DNA of 51,449 nucleotides, from assembly GCA_028293725.1 (NCBI GenBank), contig JAQGOE010000197.1:1-51449 (forward strand), read 5' to 3'. The position numbers were made by a program, and so were the translations under genes. The stretch comes from Gammaproteobacteria bacterium (lineage in GTDB: Bacteria > Pseudomonadota > Gammaproteobacteria > Steroidobacterales > Steroidobacteraceae). The notes under the pieces were generated by a model. That model was not told the origin of the DNA, searched no databases, and was given only the letters and a program-made list of their open reading frames with translations. Of this stretch, positions 29,801 through 37,720 are shown in pieces (the first letter of the stretch is position 1; each line of letters starts with the position of its first letter).

Positions 29801-32800
29801 ATCGATCTCCAGGGTGTAGCCGGCGCGCCAACAGCAGTGGCCCGGTCGGGCAGCGTGAATTTCTATGCGAATGAGTTCGATGTCGGAACACCACCCCCCG
29901 ACCCCACGAATTCGATTGCTGCGGTGGCTTCGAGTCCGTTGTCCATTTCAGGCGTCAGCAGCACTCAGATCAGCGCCAACAATTCCTTCGTCGCGGAAGG
30001 CAGCGGGGCCGGACTCCTGGCCACCGGCGACCTCTCCATCACCGCTCCCGTCTTTACCGCGGCAAATGGCGCGTCGGCGCAGATCAGCGCCGGTGGTATC
30101 TTGACGCTTGCCGCTCCGGCGAGCGGCGGCTCGACCGCGGTGCCGGCGACCTATCTCGGCGGCGAGCTCGATTTCATCGCCGACACGATCAAACAGACCT
30201 CCAACATAGTCGTGCCGGCTGGTCTCGTGACCATGACTGCGATGCACGACATCAGCCTTTCGGGCTCGGCAACCATCGACACGAGCGGTACGATGGTCAA
30301 CATCGCCGGTCAGAGCGTGGGCGCCGAGGGCGGCCGCATCCTGCTTACGGCCGGGACTTACAACGGCGACGTGCCTGCGACGGTCGGCAATCTGACTCTG
30401 GGACAAGGCACCGCCCTCAAAGCCTCCGGCGCCGGCGCTGCCCAGGCCGGTCTGATCCAGTTGGGCGCCAGCGGTGCTGCCGACCTGTCAGGCGGACTAC
30501 TGGCCCTGCCAGGTACCGGTGGCGCGCAGGCCGGGCAATTCGTTCTAGACGCGGGCAATCTCACTCAAAACGGAATTCCCATTGGAACCCTGGACGCCCT
30601 CACCGGCGTGTTGAATTCTGGAGGATTTGGCAAGGAAGTCAGTATCCGCGCGCGCACGGGTGATCTCGTGATGTCCGCCGGAACGCAGTTGACCTCCAAC
30701 CAGGTCAGCCTGACGGCCGATAGTGGCAACGTCAATATTGCCGGCACCATCACCGCGCCTGACGCGGATGTTCGCGGCGAAATTCAGTTATTCGGCAACC
30801 AGGGTGTAACCCTCTCGGGACAACTGCACGCCGGCGCTTCCGGCGCTTCCGGTGTCGGTGGCAACATCGAGCTCGGAACCGGATCCAGCGGCTCCGTGAA
30901 TCTGCTCAGTGGTAGCGTGATCAGTGCCACCGGGTCCGCGGGGAGCGGCACATTGACGGTGCGTGCGCCTCTCGTAGCCAATAACACCAATATCGCTGTC
31001 ACGGACACCGGCAGCACCCTGGCCGGTCTCGGACAAATCGTAATTGAGCCGGTGATGACCGAGGACCTGACTACCGCAGGCGCCCGGGAAGTGACCTCGA
31101 CCGACTACGCCAACATCCTGGCGGACGTGACGTCGAAGATGAATAATGCTGCGGCGAATATCGCCACTTCGCTGAACACCACCGGTTCACTACCCCTGGT
31201 CGTGCGCGCCGGGGTCGACGTGTTGCAAAATGGTGGCGACTTGCTGCTGGACCAGTCTCTCGACCTGAGCGCGAGCCAGTGGCGGTTCGGCAATCAACCG
31301 GTCGATCTGACATTCCGCGCCGCCGGGTCGATCACGGTGAGCACGCAGATTTCGGATGGATTCCAGACGATCCAGATTCCGAAAGCCAGTCCTTTCAAAG
31401 GAACGCTCACGACCACCGGTATGATTGCGACCAATCCGGATGGCACATCCTACGATTCCGCCTCGATCGGTCTCGTCGCGGGCGCCGATACGAACAGCGT
31501 GAATCCATTCGCTACGAGCGTGGGCAATCCGGGCGATCTCATCTTCACTGCGGGTAACTCTGTTATCCGGACGGGCTCCGGCAACATCAATCTGGTTGCC
31601 TCGCGGGACATTCAATTCGGGCTGGGCGCGGAGGTGTACACGGCGGGTCGCCCGGGCGCTGCGGCAGTGGCGCTAGCCACCGGCTCTACCAACAGCAAAA
31701 GCACCTTCAATTTCCCGACCGGTGGCGGCAATATCTCGGTGAACGCTGGTCGGAATATTGTTGGAACACTGGTGCCTGCGGTCACCGGCAGCGTTGCCGG
31801 GCCGACCATCACATCCTGGCAGATTCGCCAGGGAAACGGCTCGGTTACTCCGCAGTGGGGGGTGGACCTGGGCGCCTACGGTACGTACGGCTGGAACCTG
31901 GGGTCTCTCGGTGGCGGCGACGTGAGCGTAAGCGCGGGCGGAGACATCTCAACTCTCGCTGCTGCCGCAGCCGATAGCTACTCCGCGGCAAATCCACAAA
32001 CCAACAGTCCCGCGACTCTCTTCTCGAGCGGCGGATTGGCTATCCAGGCGGGGGGCAACATTGGCGGCGGCGAATTTTACGCGGCGGATGGCAAGAGCAT
32101 TCTCAATGCAGGCGGGGCGTTCAATACCGTTTTGCCGGATGGCACCGTTGTTGGATCTCTGATTGCCTTGAACACCGCGCAGGTTTCGGTCGACGCAAGA
32201 CTCGGAATCACCATCGACGCGGTAGTGAATCCGACCGACCTGGCGCAACTGGCGACGCCAAAGGGGGGCGGCGCCTTCTTCACCTTCGCGGATAATTCCG
32301 CCCTCGTTCTGCAGAGCACTTCTGGAAACGTGGATCTGCGGATGGCGAACGTCGACGCCCTTTTGGGAGGAGTATCGTCGAGTTTCGCCCTGACGGAGCT
32401 GCCGCCGACCCTGGAGATGCGCGCTCTATCCGCGGACGTCAACATCGGCGAAGCTGCGATTCTCTTTCCGTCAGCCACCGGGCAACTGGAAGTCCTGGCC
32501 GCAGGTGACATCAAAGGCAATTCGAATGCATTGGTCATGTCCGATGACCCGAGCGATGTGCCGACGATCAGCTCTCCGGGCGCGCAGACCTCGAACATAA
32601 CTTCCTTGACGCTGCTGCACTCCGGCGATATTCACGTGGTGGATCCAGCCCCGGCAGTGATCGCCGCGGGCCGCGATATCAGCGGGCTCGATCTGAGCGT
32701 TCCTAAGGCAACCGATATCATTGCCGGGCGCGATATCGTCGATCTAACGTTCACCGGCCAGAACCTCAATCCCAACGACGTAACGTTGATTTCGGCGGGC

Positions 32801-34093
32801 CGTGACTACAGGGATTCCTCGGGCAACGCGGGACCCGAGGTGCTGGTGGGCGGACCGGGTAGTGTGGATCTTCTGGCAGGTCGCAATATCGACCTGGGTC
32901 TTTCGGCAGGTGTTCTCACGACGGGAAATCTGGACAATGCCAATCTGCCCACGTCGCAAGGCGCCAATCTCACATTGATGGCAGGCTTGGGCACGGGTCC
33001 CGACTACGCGGCGTTCCTGAGTGACGTTGTCGCCCCCGATGCGGGCAATCAGGCGGAGTTGGTGAGCTTCGTCGAGGGACTGAATGACCAGACCGGGCTG
33101 ACATACAGCCAGGCGCAGACCCAGTTCGGCCAACTCAATACGATCCAGCAGTGGAACTTCCTGAACCAGATCTTTTTCCAGGAACTGACGCTTTCCGGCA
33201 AGGAGGCCAACACGCTGGGGTACGGCCGCGGCTACGCGGCGATCGACGCATTGTTTCCGAACAGTCGCAGCGCGGTGGCCTCGGGTCCCTCGCCCTACGC
33301 TGGCCAAATCGATCTCACCTTCAGCCAGCTATACACGCAGAGCGGCGGAACGATTTCTATATTCACTCCGGGCGGCGGGCTCAACGTTGGTCTCGCCGTC
33401 GTGCCCGCAAGCTTGACGCTCGCTACCACTAAACTGCCCTACCAGCTAGGTATCGTCGCCCAAGGTGCCGGCGACGTGAATATCTACACGCAGAGTGACG
33501 TGTTGGTTAACAGTTCCCGCATTTTCACGCTGGGTGGCGGCAACATTATGATCTGGTCGGATGAGGGAAACATCGATGCCGGTCGTGGCGCGAAATCGTC
33601 CACGTCGGCTCCACCGCCCACGATTGCGTTTGATGGTGCGGGCAACATCCAGCTCAACTTCCAGGGCGCAGTCAGCGGCAGCGGCATCCGCACCATCCAA
33701 GCCGACCCCGGCGTCGGCGCCGGTGACGTCGAGCTGATAGCACCAGAAGGCACGATCAACGCCGGCGACGCAGGCATCGGTGCCGCGGGCAACATCACCC
33801 TCGCCGCGCTCCACGTATTGGGCGTGGACAATATCCAATACGGCGGACAGGCCGTCGGCGTCCCGCCACTGGTGAGCAATATCGGCGTGAGCCTGGCGAG
33901 TGTCTCGAACGTCGCGAACAGCGCAACCAACAATGCACAAGCCACTGCGGATGAGGCGGCCAGGAGAGCTGAGTCCTCCACCCCGCTGGCGCAGGCTGCG
34001 ATCAGTTGGCTCGACGTGTTCGTCACCGGGCTGGGCGAAGAGAACTGCCGCCCCGACGATCTCGATTGCCTCAAACGTCAAAAGAAGGACTGA
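23807..34093 (+). CDS. Giant TpsA exoprotein, filamentous-haemagglutinin type with DUF3739-like C-terminal domain
   Basis: 3428 residues. A signal peptide without the long ESPR extension ends near AQA (residue 33). The TPS secretion domain follows, with LNWQSFNVSADGAVRFQQP (about 86-104) and NPNGILFG (138-145), the haemagglutination-activity signature. Then come about 2800 residues of Gly/Ser/Thr/Asn-rich beta-helix-like repeats. At about 3140-3340 a conserved block (GYGRGYAAIDALFP, SRIFTLGGGNIMIWS, GNIDAGRGAK, GDVELIAPEGTINAGDAGI) matches my memory of DUF3739, found in TPS proteins linked to VreARI/Pdt systems. The only Cys are 39, 44, 3414 and 3421. No VENN motif, toxin domain or RGD was noticed. 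The 3' end overlaps the convergent GT41 gene by 23 bp. Confidence 0.93.
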   Translation: MDNTAGNHRVAKTVAAILALAQAAVGRQAAQAATLPVPCIANTCVATNPNNPKTTTPGAQGFVTSGHATATQIGNTLTVNQTSANAILNWQSFNVSADGAVRFQQPTATSVALNRIYQQSPSSIFGALSANGQVYLINPNGILFGQTAKVNVSGLIASSLGISDTHFNLGLANQAILNDTDPNEKAALSVNDITVSAVAAADGTVKLGDVTVAAGAQISAPGGRVLLAGTNVTNAGTLSTPDGQIVLAAGQKVYLQASTDISLRGLVVEVDGGGTAENQTGGTLNAARGNISMIGLAVNQNGRASATTAVTANGSVRLEAADTTTISAGANGLSTIAASHAGVLELGSQSSIDIEPELSSAATTTSDAAPQPSRIDLTGEQILMEGGSIKAPGGTLNVTAVANPSQGVGSASGALLDPNAEIRVHSGTSIDLSGTDYELPMAANLLAIQLRSNELADDPTQRGGPLENQTVYVDVRTGTKIIGATALAQAEAAVPRTIGYFTTAGGKANFESAGDVVFGQGASLNVSGGKTTYDAGNLQTTQLIGANGKLYDIGAANPLLSYTGVLNPTFTASFDKWGVQDVIATPGLGHYQSSYVQGSSAGQVAFAAPAMVLDGTLTGSAFNGPYQRSGSSVASGGTLIVGLPNGIPNATPGSVIDYLTPAITLTNGQPPPIAIQDGAALLDQQVQLPVGFLTSGGFTKTQIYGDTTVTIPAGVPLNMLPGSTLVIDAPRINLFSNLTSTGGDVELESVQTQYSSQPSLGRLGVQLGDGVTIDVRGQWTNDSSVLGYAQPNGLILQNGGDISISLADGAGVANAGAELVIGNGVSLRASGGAWVSRNNTLTGGTGGNITLGASPVDSALQIGAGVELDAYGVNGALGGTFSLSAPRISIASGSANGAWSGAQRVDDLLQPGSVLTLDPSLFSNYGFSTVALNATGPVVTGAQNDDILTVESNTHIDATSQTLMLNPGYLMRPGAVNLNGIARLVTLPASELNASSVVLNVVPSDNDARLLAPGRIDVQAGSSITTDPQGSISLAGVGGVYVDGTLRAQGGTITLETKIPTAGGPDSGYRPGLSLELGSQSVLDVSGTVINTPSDLGYKLGTVLDAGIVNLYGDRGTVVADPGSLIDLEGGSAILDIRAGLGSGVYHRYTVGSAGGSLSVRSPEAISLLGNIQAASGAGNYGNPSGGSFALDLSQLPSRGWFQFPPAGTGSNAVQLPNVNTDIQLVTNAGTIASAPDSGMAQLGVAQIEAAGFDSLQLFAGSQIELSTSTPLNFARQVVFDSPLLLVDNGVTAHVNANYVALSDSQPLVPPTGTLTSGSGTLTVQAQQIDLLGSFGISGARTVTLDSSGDVQLRGIIIGGTGPAGNLTTNGNLVIDAARIYPSTLTSYTIAAQGTGNSITIGQTNASPGVPMSAGGSMAFQADKIDSAGTLIAPFGQITLTAQTELDLEPGSVTSVSAAGATIPIPYGQTELNGTQWVYDAPGYSEPLPINGIPQRLVTLTAPNVSIASGATVNLQGGGDLYAYEWVPGTGGTKDALSPLTNPNLFAVLPSMVGQFAPYDPQNNANTSLTAGSSIYLSGIAGLPAGFYPLLPARDALLNTPAGVSAAFLVEVQPGYSNIVPGQKAALADGTPVIAGYTTFGTTGLHSGGYEGVAVWPGSYGRQLASYQDSLASSYFSTAATNANLPTPNLPTDAGQLSIAVDESLNIAGNVLANPFDSKGKGAIVDVSAIDLEVTQNPGAVTTPGAIGVAASVIDGWHVGELVLGGHPSTDQSGHSTINVQADSIVVDSGVSLVANQVIAVANQSIEVQSGASILSSSALSGGTAPTQLPALMQMSLTNSAGPASGAALLAVSDVALPVVSRPVAASNLPSSPATIMLDQGSTVGSLGAISIDAPGNVALLGNLNGSGANWSLASGSIGFVGQGSSSDTLQITSQVQSELGSASAIRLSSLSGIDIYAPVQLGGQSGASSTNLTSLTLSAQSLNNMSPGAVSSFTAKTIDLQGVAGAPTAVARSGSVNFYANEFDVGTPPPDPTNSIAAVASSPLSISGVSSTQISANNSFVAEGSGAGLLATGDLSITAPVFTAANGASAQISAGGILTLAAPASGGSTAVPATYLGGELDFIADTIKQTSNIVVPAGLVTMTAMHDISLSGSATIDTSGTMVNIAGQSVGAEGGRILLTAGTYNGDVPATVGNLTLGQGTALKASGAGAAQAGLIQLGASGAADLSGGLLALPGTGGAQAGQFVLDAGNLTQNGIPIGTLDALTGVLNSGGFGKEVSIRARTGDLVMSAGTQLTSNQVSLTADSGNVNIAGTITAPDADVRGEIQLFGNQGVTLSGQLHAGASGASGVGGNIELGTGSSGSVNLLSGSVISATGSAGSGTLTVRAPLVANNTNIAVTDTGSTLAGLGQIVIEPVMTEDLTTAGAREVTSTDYANILADVTSKMNNAAANIATSLNTTGSLPLVVRAGVDVLQNGGDLLLDQSLDLSASQWRFGNQPVDLTFRAAGSITVSTQISDGFQTIQIPKASPFKGTLTTTGMIATNPDGTSYDSASIGLVAGADTNSVNPFATSVGNPGDLIFTAGNSVIRTGSGNINLVASRDIQFGLGAEVYTAGRPGAAAVALATGSTNSKSTFNFPTGGGNISVNAGRNIVGTLVPAVTGSVAGPTITSWQIRQGNGSVTPQWGVDLGAYGTYGWNLGSLGGGDVSVSAGGDISTLAAAAADSYSAANPQTNSPATLFSSGGLAIQAGGNIGGGEFYAADGKSILNAGGAFNTVLPDGTVVGSLIALNTAQVSVDARLGITIDAVVNPTDLAQLATPKGGGAFFTFADNSALVLQSTSGNVDLRMANVDALLGGVSSSFALTELPPTLEMRALSADVNIGEAAILFPSATGQLEVLAAGDIKGNSNALVMSDDPSDVPTISSPGAQTSNITSLTLLHSGDIHVVDPAPAVIAAGRDISGLDLSVPKATDIIAGRDIVDLTFTGQNLNPNDVTLISAGRDYRDSSGNAGPEVLVGGPGSVDLLAGRNIDLGLSAGVLTTGNLDNANLPTSQGANLTLMAGLGTGPDYAAFLSDVVAPDAGNQAELVSFVEGLNDQTGLTYSQAQTQFGQLNTIQQWNFLNQIFFQELTLSGKEANTLGYGRGYAAIDALFPNSRSAVASGPSPYAGQIDLTFSQLYTQSGGTISIFTPGGGLNVGLAVVPASLTLATTKLPYQLGIVAQGAGDVNIYTQSDVLVNSSRIFTLGGGNIMIWSDEGNIDAGRGAKSSTSAPPPTIAFDGAGNIQLNFQGAVSGSGIRTIQADPGVGAGDVELIAPEGTINAGDAGIGAAGNITLAALHVLGVDNIQYGGQAVGVPPLVSNIGVSLASVSNVANSATNNAQATADEAARRAESSTPLAQAAISWLDVFVTGLGEENCRPDDLDCLKRQKKD

Positions 34094-36380
34094 GAACGCG
34101 CGGCGTGGCCGGAACCGAGAACGCCTCGGCCGCCAGGCCCTGTAGCGAGCGCTCGTGCATCGTCACATACGCCGATTCCAGATGACGGGTGAATCGCCCG
34201 GTATCGAACAACGGACACGTCGACCGATTCGCCGCGAGGCGCGCGCGAACCGCAGCAAGTTCCGCTGTGTCCGAGGCAAGCCGCAGCGCGAGCCGCTCGT
34301 AATCCTCAGCGCTCTCCGTGATCAATCCCGGCAGTCCGACTGCACGTAACAGACTGCCGGCCATCCGGGAGGCGAAGGCGTTACCTGCCCGAGTCACCAC
34401 GGGGACCCCAGCCCAAAGTGCGTCGCTTGCCGTCGTGCCGGCATTGAATGGAAAGGTGTCCAGAAACAGGTCGGCAAATCGCAGGCGTGCGAGATGCTCT
34501 TCGTAGGGGATGCGGCCGGCAAAATACAGTCGGGAGGAATCGACTCCGCGCGAGCGCGCCTCGTGGCGCAGATTTTGTTGCGCTTCATCGTTGCCGGCGA
34601 ACATCCAGAGTACGCTCTCCGGGCGCGCCCGCAAAAGACGGCACCAGCTGTCGAAGACGGGCGCCGTGATCTTGTAGGGATTGTTGAATGAGCAGAACAC
34701 GAAGGCGTCTTCAGGCAGTCCCAGCGCCGCGCGGCCCGGCACCGAAGCGGCAATCACGCGTCGGTCGTCGTTGGCCTGAAAACAATCGGGCAGGTGCACG
34801 ACCGCCTCCGAGTAATGCGCGCGGCTGTCGGGCGGAATGACGAACTCGTCCGCGAGCAGATAATCGAGGAAGGCCGTGCCACTGGTTCCGGGAAAACCGA
34901 GGTAACCGACCTGCACCGGCGCGAACCGGTGAGCGAATATATTGAGCCGTTGCAGCCGGGTAAATCCCATCAAGTCGACGGCAATATCGACTTCCATCTG
35001 GTTCAGCAGTTGCGCGGTCTGGGCGTCCGACTGCTGCCCCACGTCGACGAAGGCATCGAAGGACTTCATCACGCGCAGTCCAAAGGTCGTGTTGACCGGA
35101 GGCTGGAATGACACACCGATGACTTCGAACCGCGAGCGGTCGTGTTTCTCAAAGACACCGGTCATCAGGTAGGACAACGCGTGATCGCGCAGATCGGCTG
35201 ACAGGTAAGCCAGCCGAATCTTGTCCCGGCGGCTGCGCTGTCCAGTAAAAACCGGTTGCCGCGCGGGAGGATGGCTATGCTTCACCGCCGCACGGGCACA
35301 TTGGAGTTGCAGACCCGCATCATCAGTCAGCGCAAGCGACACCAATGGCGTGATAGTAGGCTTGTCGGCCGCCACCTCCCGCAGACATTCCGCGGCGAGC
35401 GCGGAGTGCGACCAATCGCACGCGTGGGCCCGGGCGAACAACAGATAACCCAGCGTGTAGTATTGATTGGGATCCGCCCGGAGGAGATTCTCGAACGACT
35501 CGGCTGAATCCCCATAACGCTGCAGATCCTTCAGCGCCAGTCCCCGGTAGAGCCACGCCGCGGCGGATTGGGGCGAGTGCTTCAGGATGCCGTCGCAGCA
35601 GGCCACGGTTTCCTCGTGCCGATTCATCTCCAGAAGCACGAACGCCTTGTTGCAAAGCGCATCCTGCATGTCGGGTTGCAGTTGCAGCGCCTGCTCGTAA
35701 CTGGCTAGAGCCCGTTCCGGTTGCCGCAACTCGCGCAGCGCGTTGGCGTGATTGCAATGCGCCGTGGGATTACGCGGATCCAGAGAGATCGCCCGCTCGT
35801 AATGGGCCACAGCCTTTTCCGGCTCGCCCAGGCGCATGTGCAGGTTGGCCTGGTTCACCAGGGTCTCCAACAGGCGCGGGTTCAGAGCGAGGGCGCGCTC
35901 GTAGCAGACCAACGCTTCCTGGAGCTCGCCGGCGGCCACGAGCGCAACACCGAAATTACTGTGTGCGATGGCGTATTTCGGGTCCAGTGCCAGGGCCTTG
36001 CGATAGCACTCGATCGCGGCCGCATGCTCGCCCAATTCCATCCGCGCGCGGCCCAGGTTGTTATAGGCCCTGGGATTGCCCGGCTCGAGCGTGGTCGCCT
36101 GCCTGAAACTGTCTGCCGCCCGGGCGAAATCCTTCGACGCGAACAGAGCGTCGCCAAGGCGCCGGTGCGCGGCGGCATCAGCGGGTTGATGCTCGGCCAC
36201 CACGCGCAGTTGCGTCGCCGCCTCCGCGAAGCGGCCGTTGGATGAGTAGACCTCGGCGAGCAGTCCGCGGGCATCCATGCGACCGCTGTCGGCGCCAAGT
36301 ATGGTGCTACAGATCCTTTCAGCGTCGGGATGCCGTCCCCGCCGCCACAGTGCGATGGCTTCGGTGATCAGCGGGTCCAT
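34071..36380 (-). CDS. GT41 (OGT/SPINDLY-type) TPR glycosyltransferase
   Basis: 769 residues, cytoplasmic. About nine tetratricopeptide repeats (residues 1-330, for example AYNNLGRARMELGEHAAAIE) precede a two-lobed GT41 catalytic domain. Visible motifs are LSADLRDHALSYL with His400, VDIAVDLMGF, PVQVGYLGFPGTSG, CSFNNPYKITAPVFDSW with Lys570 (the UDP-binding Lys position) and FLDTFPFNAGTTASDALWAG. Family members add GlcNAc or hexose to Ser/Thr, or in HMW1C to Asn-X-Ser/Thr, of cytoplasmic or pre-secretion proteins. It is the second gene of a two-gene unit (12 bp after the SurA/DsbA fusion) and converges on tpsA, which makes TpsA the prime candidate substrate; that is inference. Confidence 0.92.
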   Translation of the reverse strand: MDPLITEAIALWRRGRHPDAERICSTILGADSGRMDARGLLAEVYSSNGRFAEAATQLRVVAEHQPADAAAHRRLGDALFASKDFARAADSFRQATTLEPGNPRAYNNLGRARMELGEHAAAIECYRKALALDPKYAIAHSNFGVALVAAGELQEALVCYERALALNPRLLETLVNQANLHMRLGEPEKAVAHYERAISLDPRNPTAHCNHANALRELRQPERALASYEQALQLQPDMQDALCNKAFVLLEMNRHEETVACCDGILKHSPQSAAAWLYRGLALKDLQRYGDSAESFENLLRADPNQYYTLGYLLFARAHACDWSHSALAAECLREVAADKPTITPLVSLALTDDAGLQLQCARAAVKHSHPPARQPVFTGQRSRRDKIRLAYLSADLRDHALSYLMTGVFEKHDRSRFEVIGVSFQPPVNTTFGLRVMKSFDAFVDVGQQSDAQTAQLLNQMEVDIAVDLMGFTRLQRLNIFAHRFAPVQVGYLGFPGTSGTAFLDYLLADEFVIPPDSRAHYSEAVVHLPDCFQANDDRRVIAASVPGRAALGLPEDAFVFCSFNNPYKITAPVFDSWCRLLRARPESVLWMFAGNDEAQQNLRHEARSRGVDSSRLYFAGRIPYEEHLARLRFADLFLDTFPFNAGTTASDALWAGVPVVTRAGNAFASRMAGSLLRAVGLPGLITESAEDYERLALRLASDTAELAAVRARLAANRSTCPLFDTGRFTRHLESAYVTMHERSLQGLAAEAFSVPATPRVLSPSFDV

Positions 36381-36392
36381 TCACATCGGCCG

Positions 36393-37487
36393 TCAGCCAC
36401 GCTTATTGGAAGCCCGGCGCAGCTCGTCGGTGATGACGGATTCGAGCTGATCCGCGGGGACGTTGCCAAACAGAGGGCGGCCATTGATGAAGAAATAGGG
36501 AGTGCCGTTGAGATTGAGCTCGTCCGCGGCTCGTGTGTCTGAATTCACCGCGGCCTTGGAGTCGGGAGCGCCGAGGCAGGCCGAAAAACTATCCGCGTCC
36601 AGGCCCAGGCGCTTCGCGGTGGCCTTCAGGCCATCCTCGCCGAGCGCTTTCTGATCCTCGAACATCGCGTCGTGCATGTCCCAGAACTTCCCCTGCCGAT
36701 CGGCACAGACTCCGGCCACCGCGGCGGTCATTGCGTTCGGATGAATGTTGGCCAACGGCAAGTTGCGGAATACCAGCCGAACGGCATCGGAGTGGGACGC
36801 CACGACCGAGCGAAGCGTGGCTTCCGCCTGCTGGCAGTACGGGCACTGGAAATCGGCAAACTCGACTATGGTGATGGGCGCGTCCGTACGGCCTTTGGTC
36901 GGCCCCGTGGCTGCGACCGTGACCCTGTAGGGCATGAGTTGGTCGACTACTGCGTGCCTGGTGCGCAGCTTGTCGTAGAAATTCCGGGTCGCGGTGCTGT
37001 TGTGCTCGTTCGCCAGGAACTGAATGATTTGCGGCTTGAGCTGTTCGAAGCTCTGGTTGGTGCGAGCTTTGTTGGCGTCGTAATAGGCTTGCGCTTCATC
37101 GTCAGTCACGGCACTGACGCTGAGGCCCGCGAGCACGGCCGCCGTGGTCGTATGCAGGCTTTGGGCCTCCATCTCCAGCGCGCGTCGGTCGAGAAGTTTC
37201 TCGAGACGCTCCTTCACCAGGTCGTAGCGGTCCTGGGCATGTTTGGCCTGTAGCTGGCGCAGCTTCGTCTCGTAGTCGGCATCCTGCGTGTCGAATGCGT
37301 CCCGAGAGGTGGCGACAATTTCGGACTCGGTGACCGGCTTGCCATCGACCTGACCGATCACGGTGGCCGGCTGCCCGTTGGAGCCGTGATCGGCCGCGGC
37401 AGTCCGCGACGCACCCTGCGCAGCGGCCGCGAGCGCCAGAACACAGACCAGTCCCGTCCACACCGCGTGGAAATTTGCTCTCTGCAT
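36393..37487 (-). CDS. SurA/PpiC-like N-terminal domain fused to DsbA-type thioredoxin domain
   Basis: 364 residues from ATG 37487; the frame is open to a GTG at 37568, but the shorter form gives a clean signal peptide (about 1-28). Residues about 43-180 are helical. They begin VIGQVDGKPVTESEIVA, like the N-terminal chaperone domain of SurA/PpiC-type foldases, without the parvulin core. Residues about 195-364 are DsbA-like: VEFADFQCPYCQQAE with the active site CPYC at 215-218, the helical insert, and the cis-Pro loop LNGTPYFFING. It should be a periplasmic thiol oxidoreductase that also holds unfolded clients. No clear Shine-Dalgarno is seen. It is in an operon with the GT41 gene. Confidence 0.85.
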   Translation of the reverse strand: MQRANFHAVWTGLVCVLALAAAAQGASRTAAADHGSNGQPATVIGQVDGKPVTESEIVATSRDAFDTQDADYETKLRQLQAKHAQDRYDLVKERLEKLLDRRALEMEAQSLHTTTAAVLAGLSVSAVTDDEAQAYYDANKARTNQSFEQLKPQIIQFLANEHNSTATRNFYDKLRTRHAVVDQLMPYRVTVAATGPTKGRTDAPITIVEFADFQCPYCQQAEATLRSVVASHSDAVRLVFRNLPLANIHPNAMTAAVAGVCADRQGKFWDMHDAMFEDQKALGEDGLKATAKRLGLDADSFSACLGAPDSKAAVNSDTRAADELNLNGTPYFFINGRPLFGNVPADQLESVITDELRRASNKRG

Positions 37488-37720
37488 GATGGAAGAATAG
37501 GGATCGATTACTACAATTCGACGACACCGGGTTGGAGCGGTGCGCAATATAACTTTCGCCAGTGTCACAGAACGTTAATCCACCCGCCGCAAACTAGCGA
37601 AACTTCGCTGCCCATTGCTGGCGGCTCCTCGCGCGAACGTCAATGGGGTCGTCCGCGGACCGGTCCATGCCGACTCGTCTACCGCGAGGAACGACCGACA
37701 GCTCATAAGGAAAAAGCTCA
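37488..37720. promoter_or_regulatory. Divergent intergenic region with a weak Pho-box-like site
   Basis: 233 bp between the minus-strand SurA/DsbA-GT41 unit and the plus-strand ExbB fusion; both promoters must lie here. GTGTCAC-AGAA-CGTTAAT at 37562-37579 matches the E. coli Pho repeat at 6 and 4 of 7 positions with the correct spacer, which is weak. No clear -35/-10 pair is visible in either direction. AAGG at 37707-37710 serves as ribosome site for the GTG at 37721. Confidence 0.3.

Noticed and set aside
24000..33900. DNA repeats or a CRISPR-like array in the middle of tpsA
   Set aside because: The repetition is at protein level and degenerate; no identical, regularly spaced DNA repeat is seen.
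23807..34093. TpsA as a contact-dependent inhibition (CdiA) toxin
   Set aside because: No VENN motif, no variable C-terminal toxin domain and no small immunity gene downstream. The C-terminus is instead the conserved DUF3739-like block and a Cys pair.
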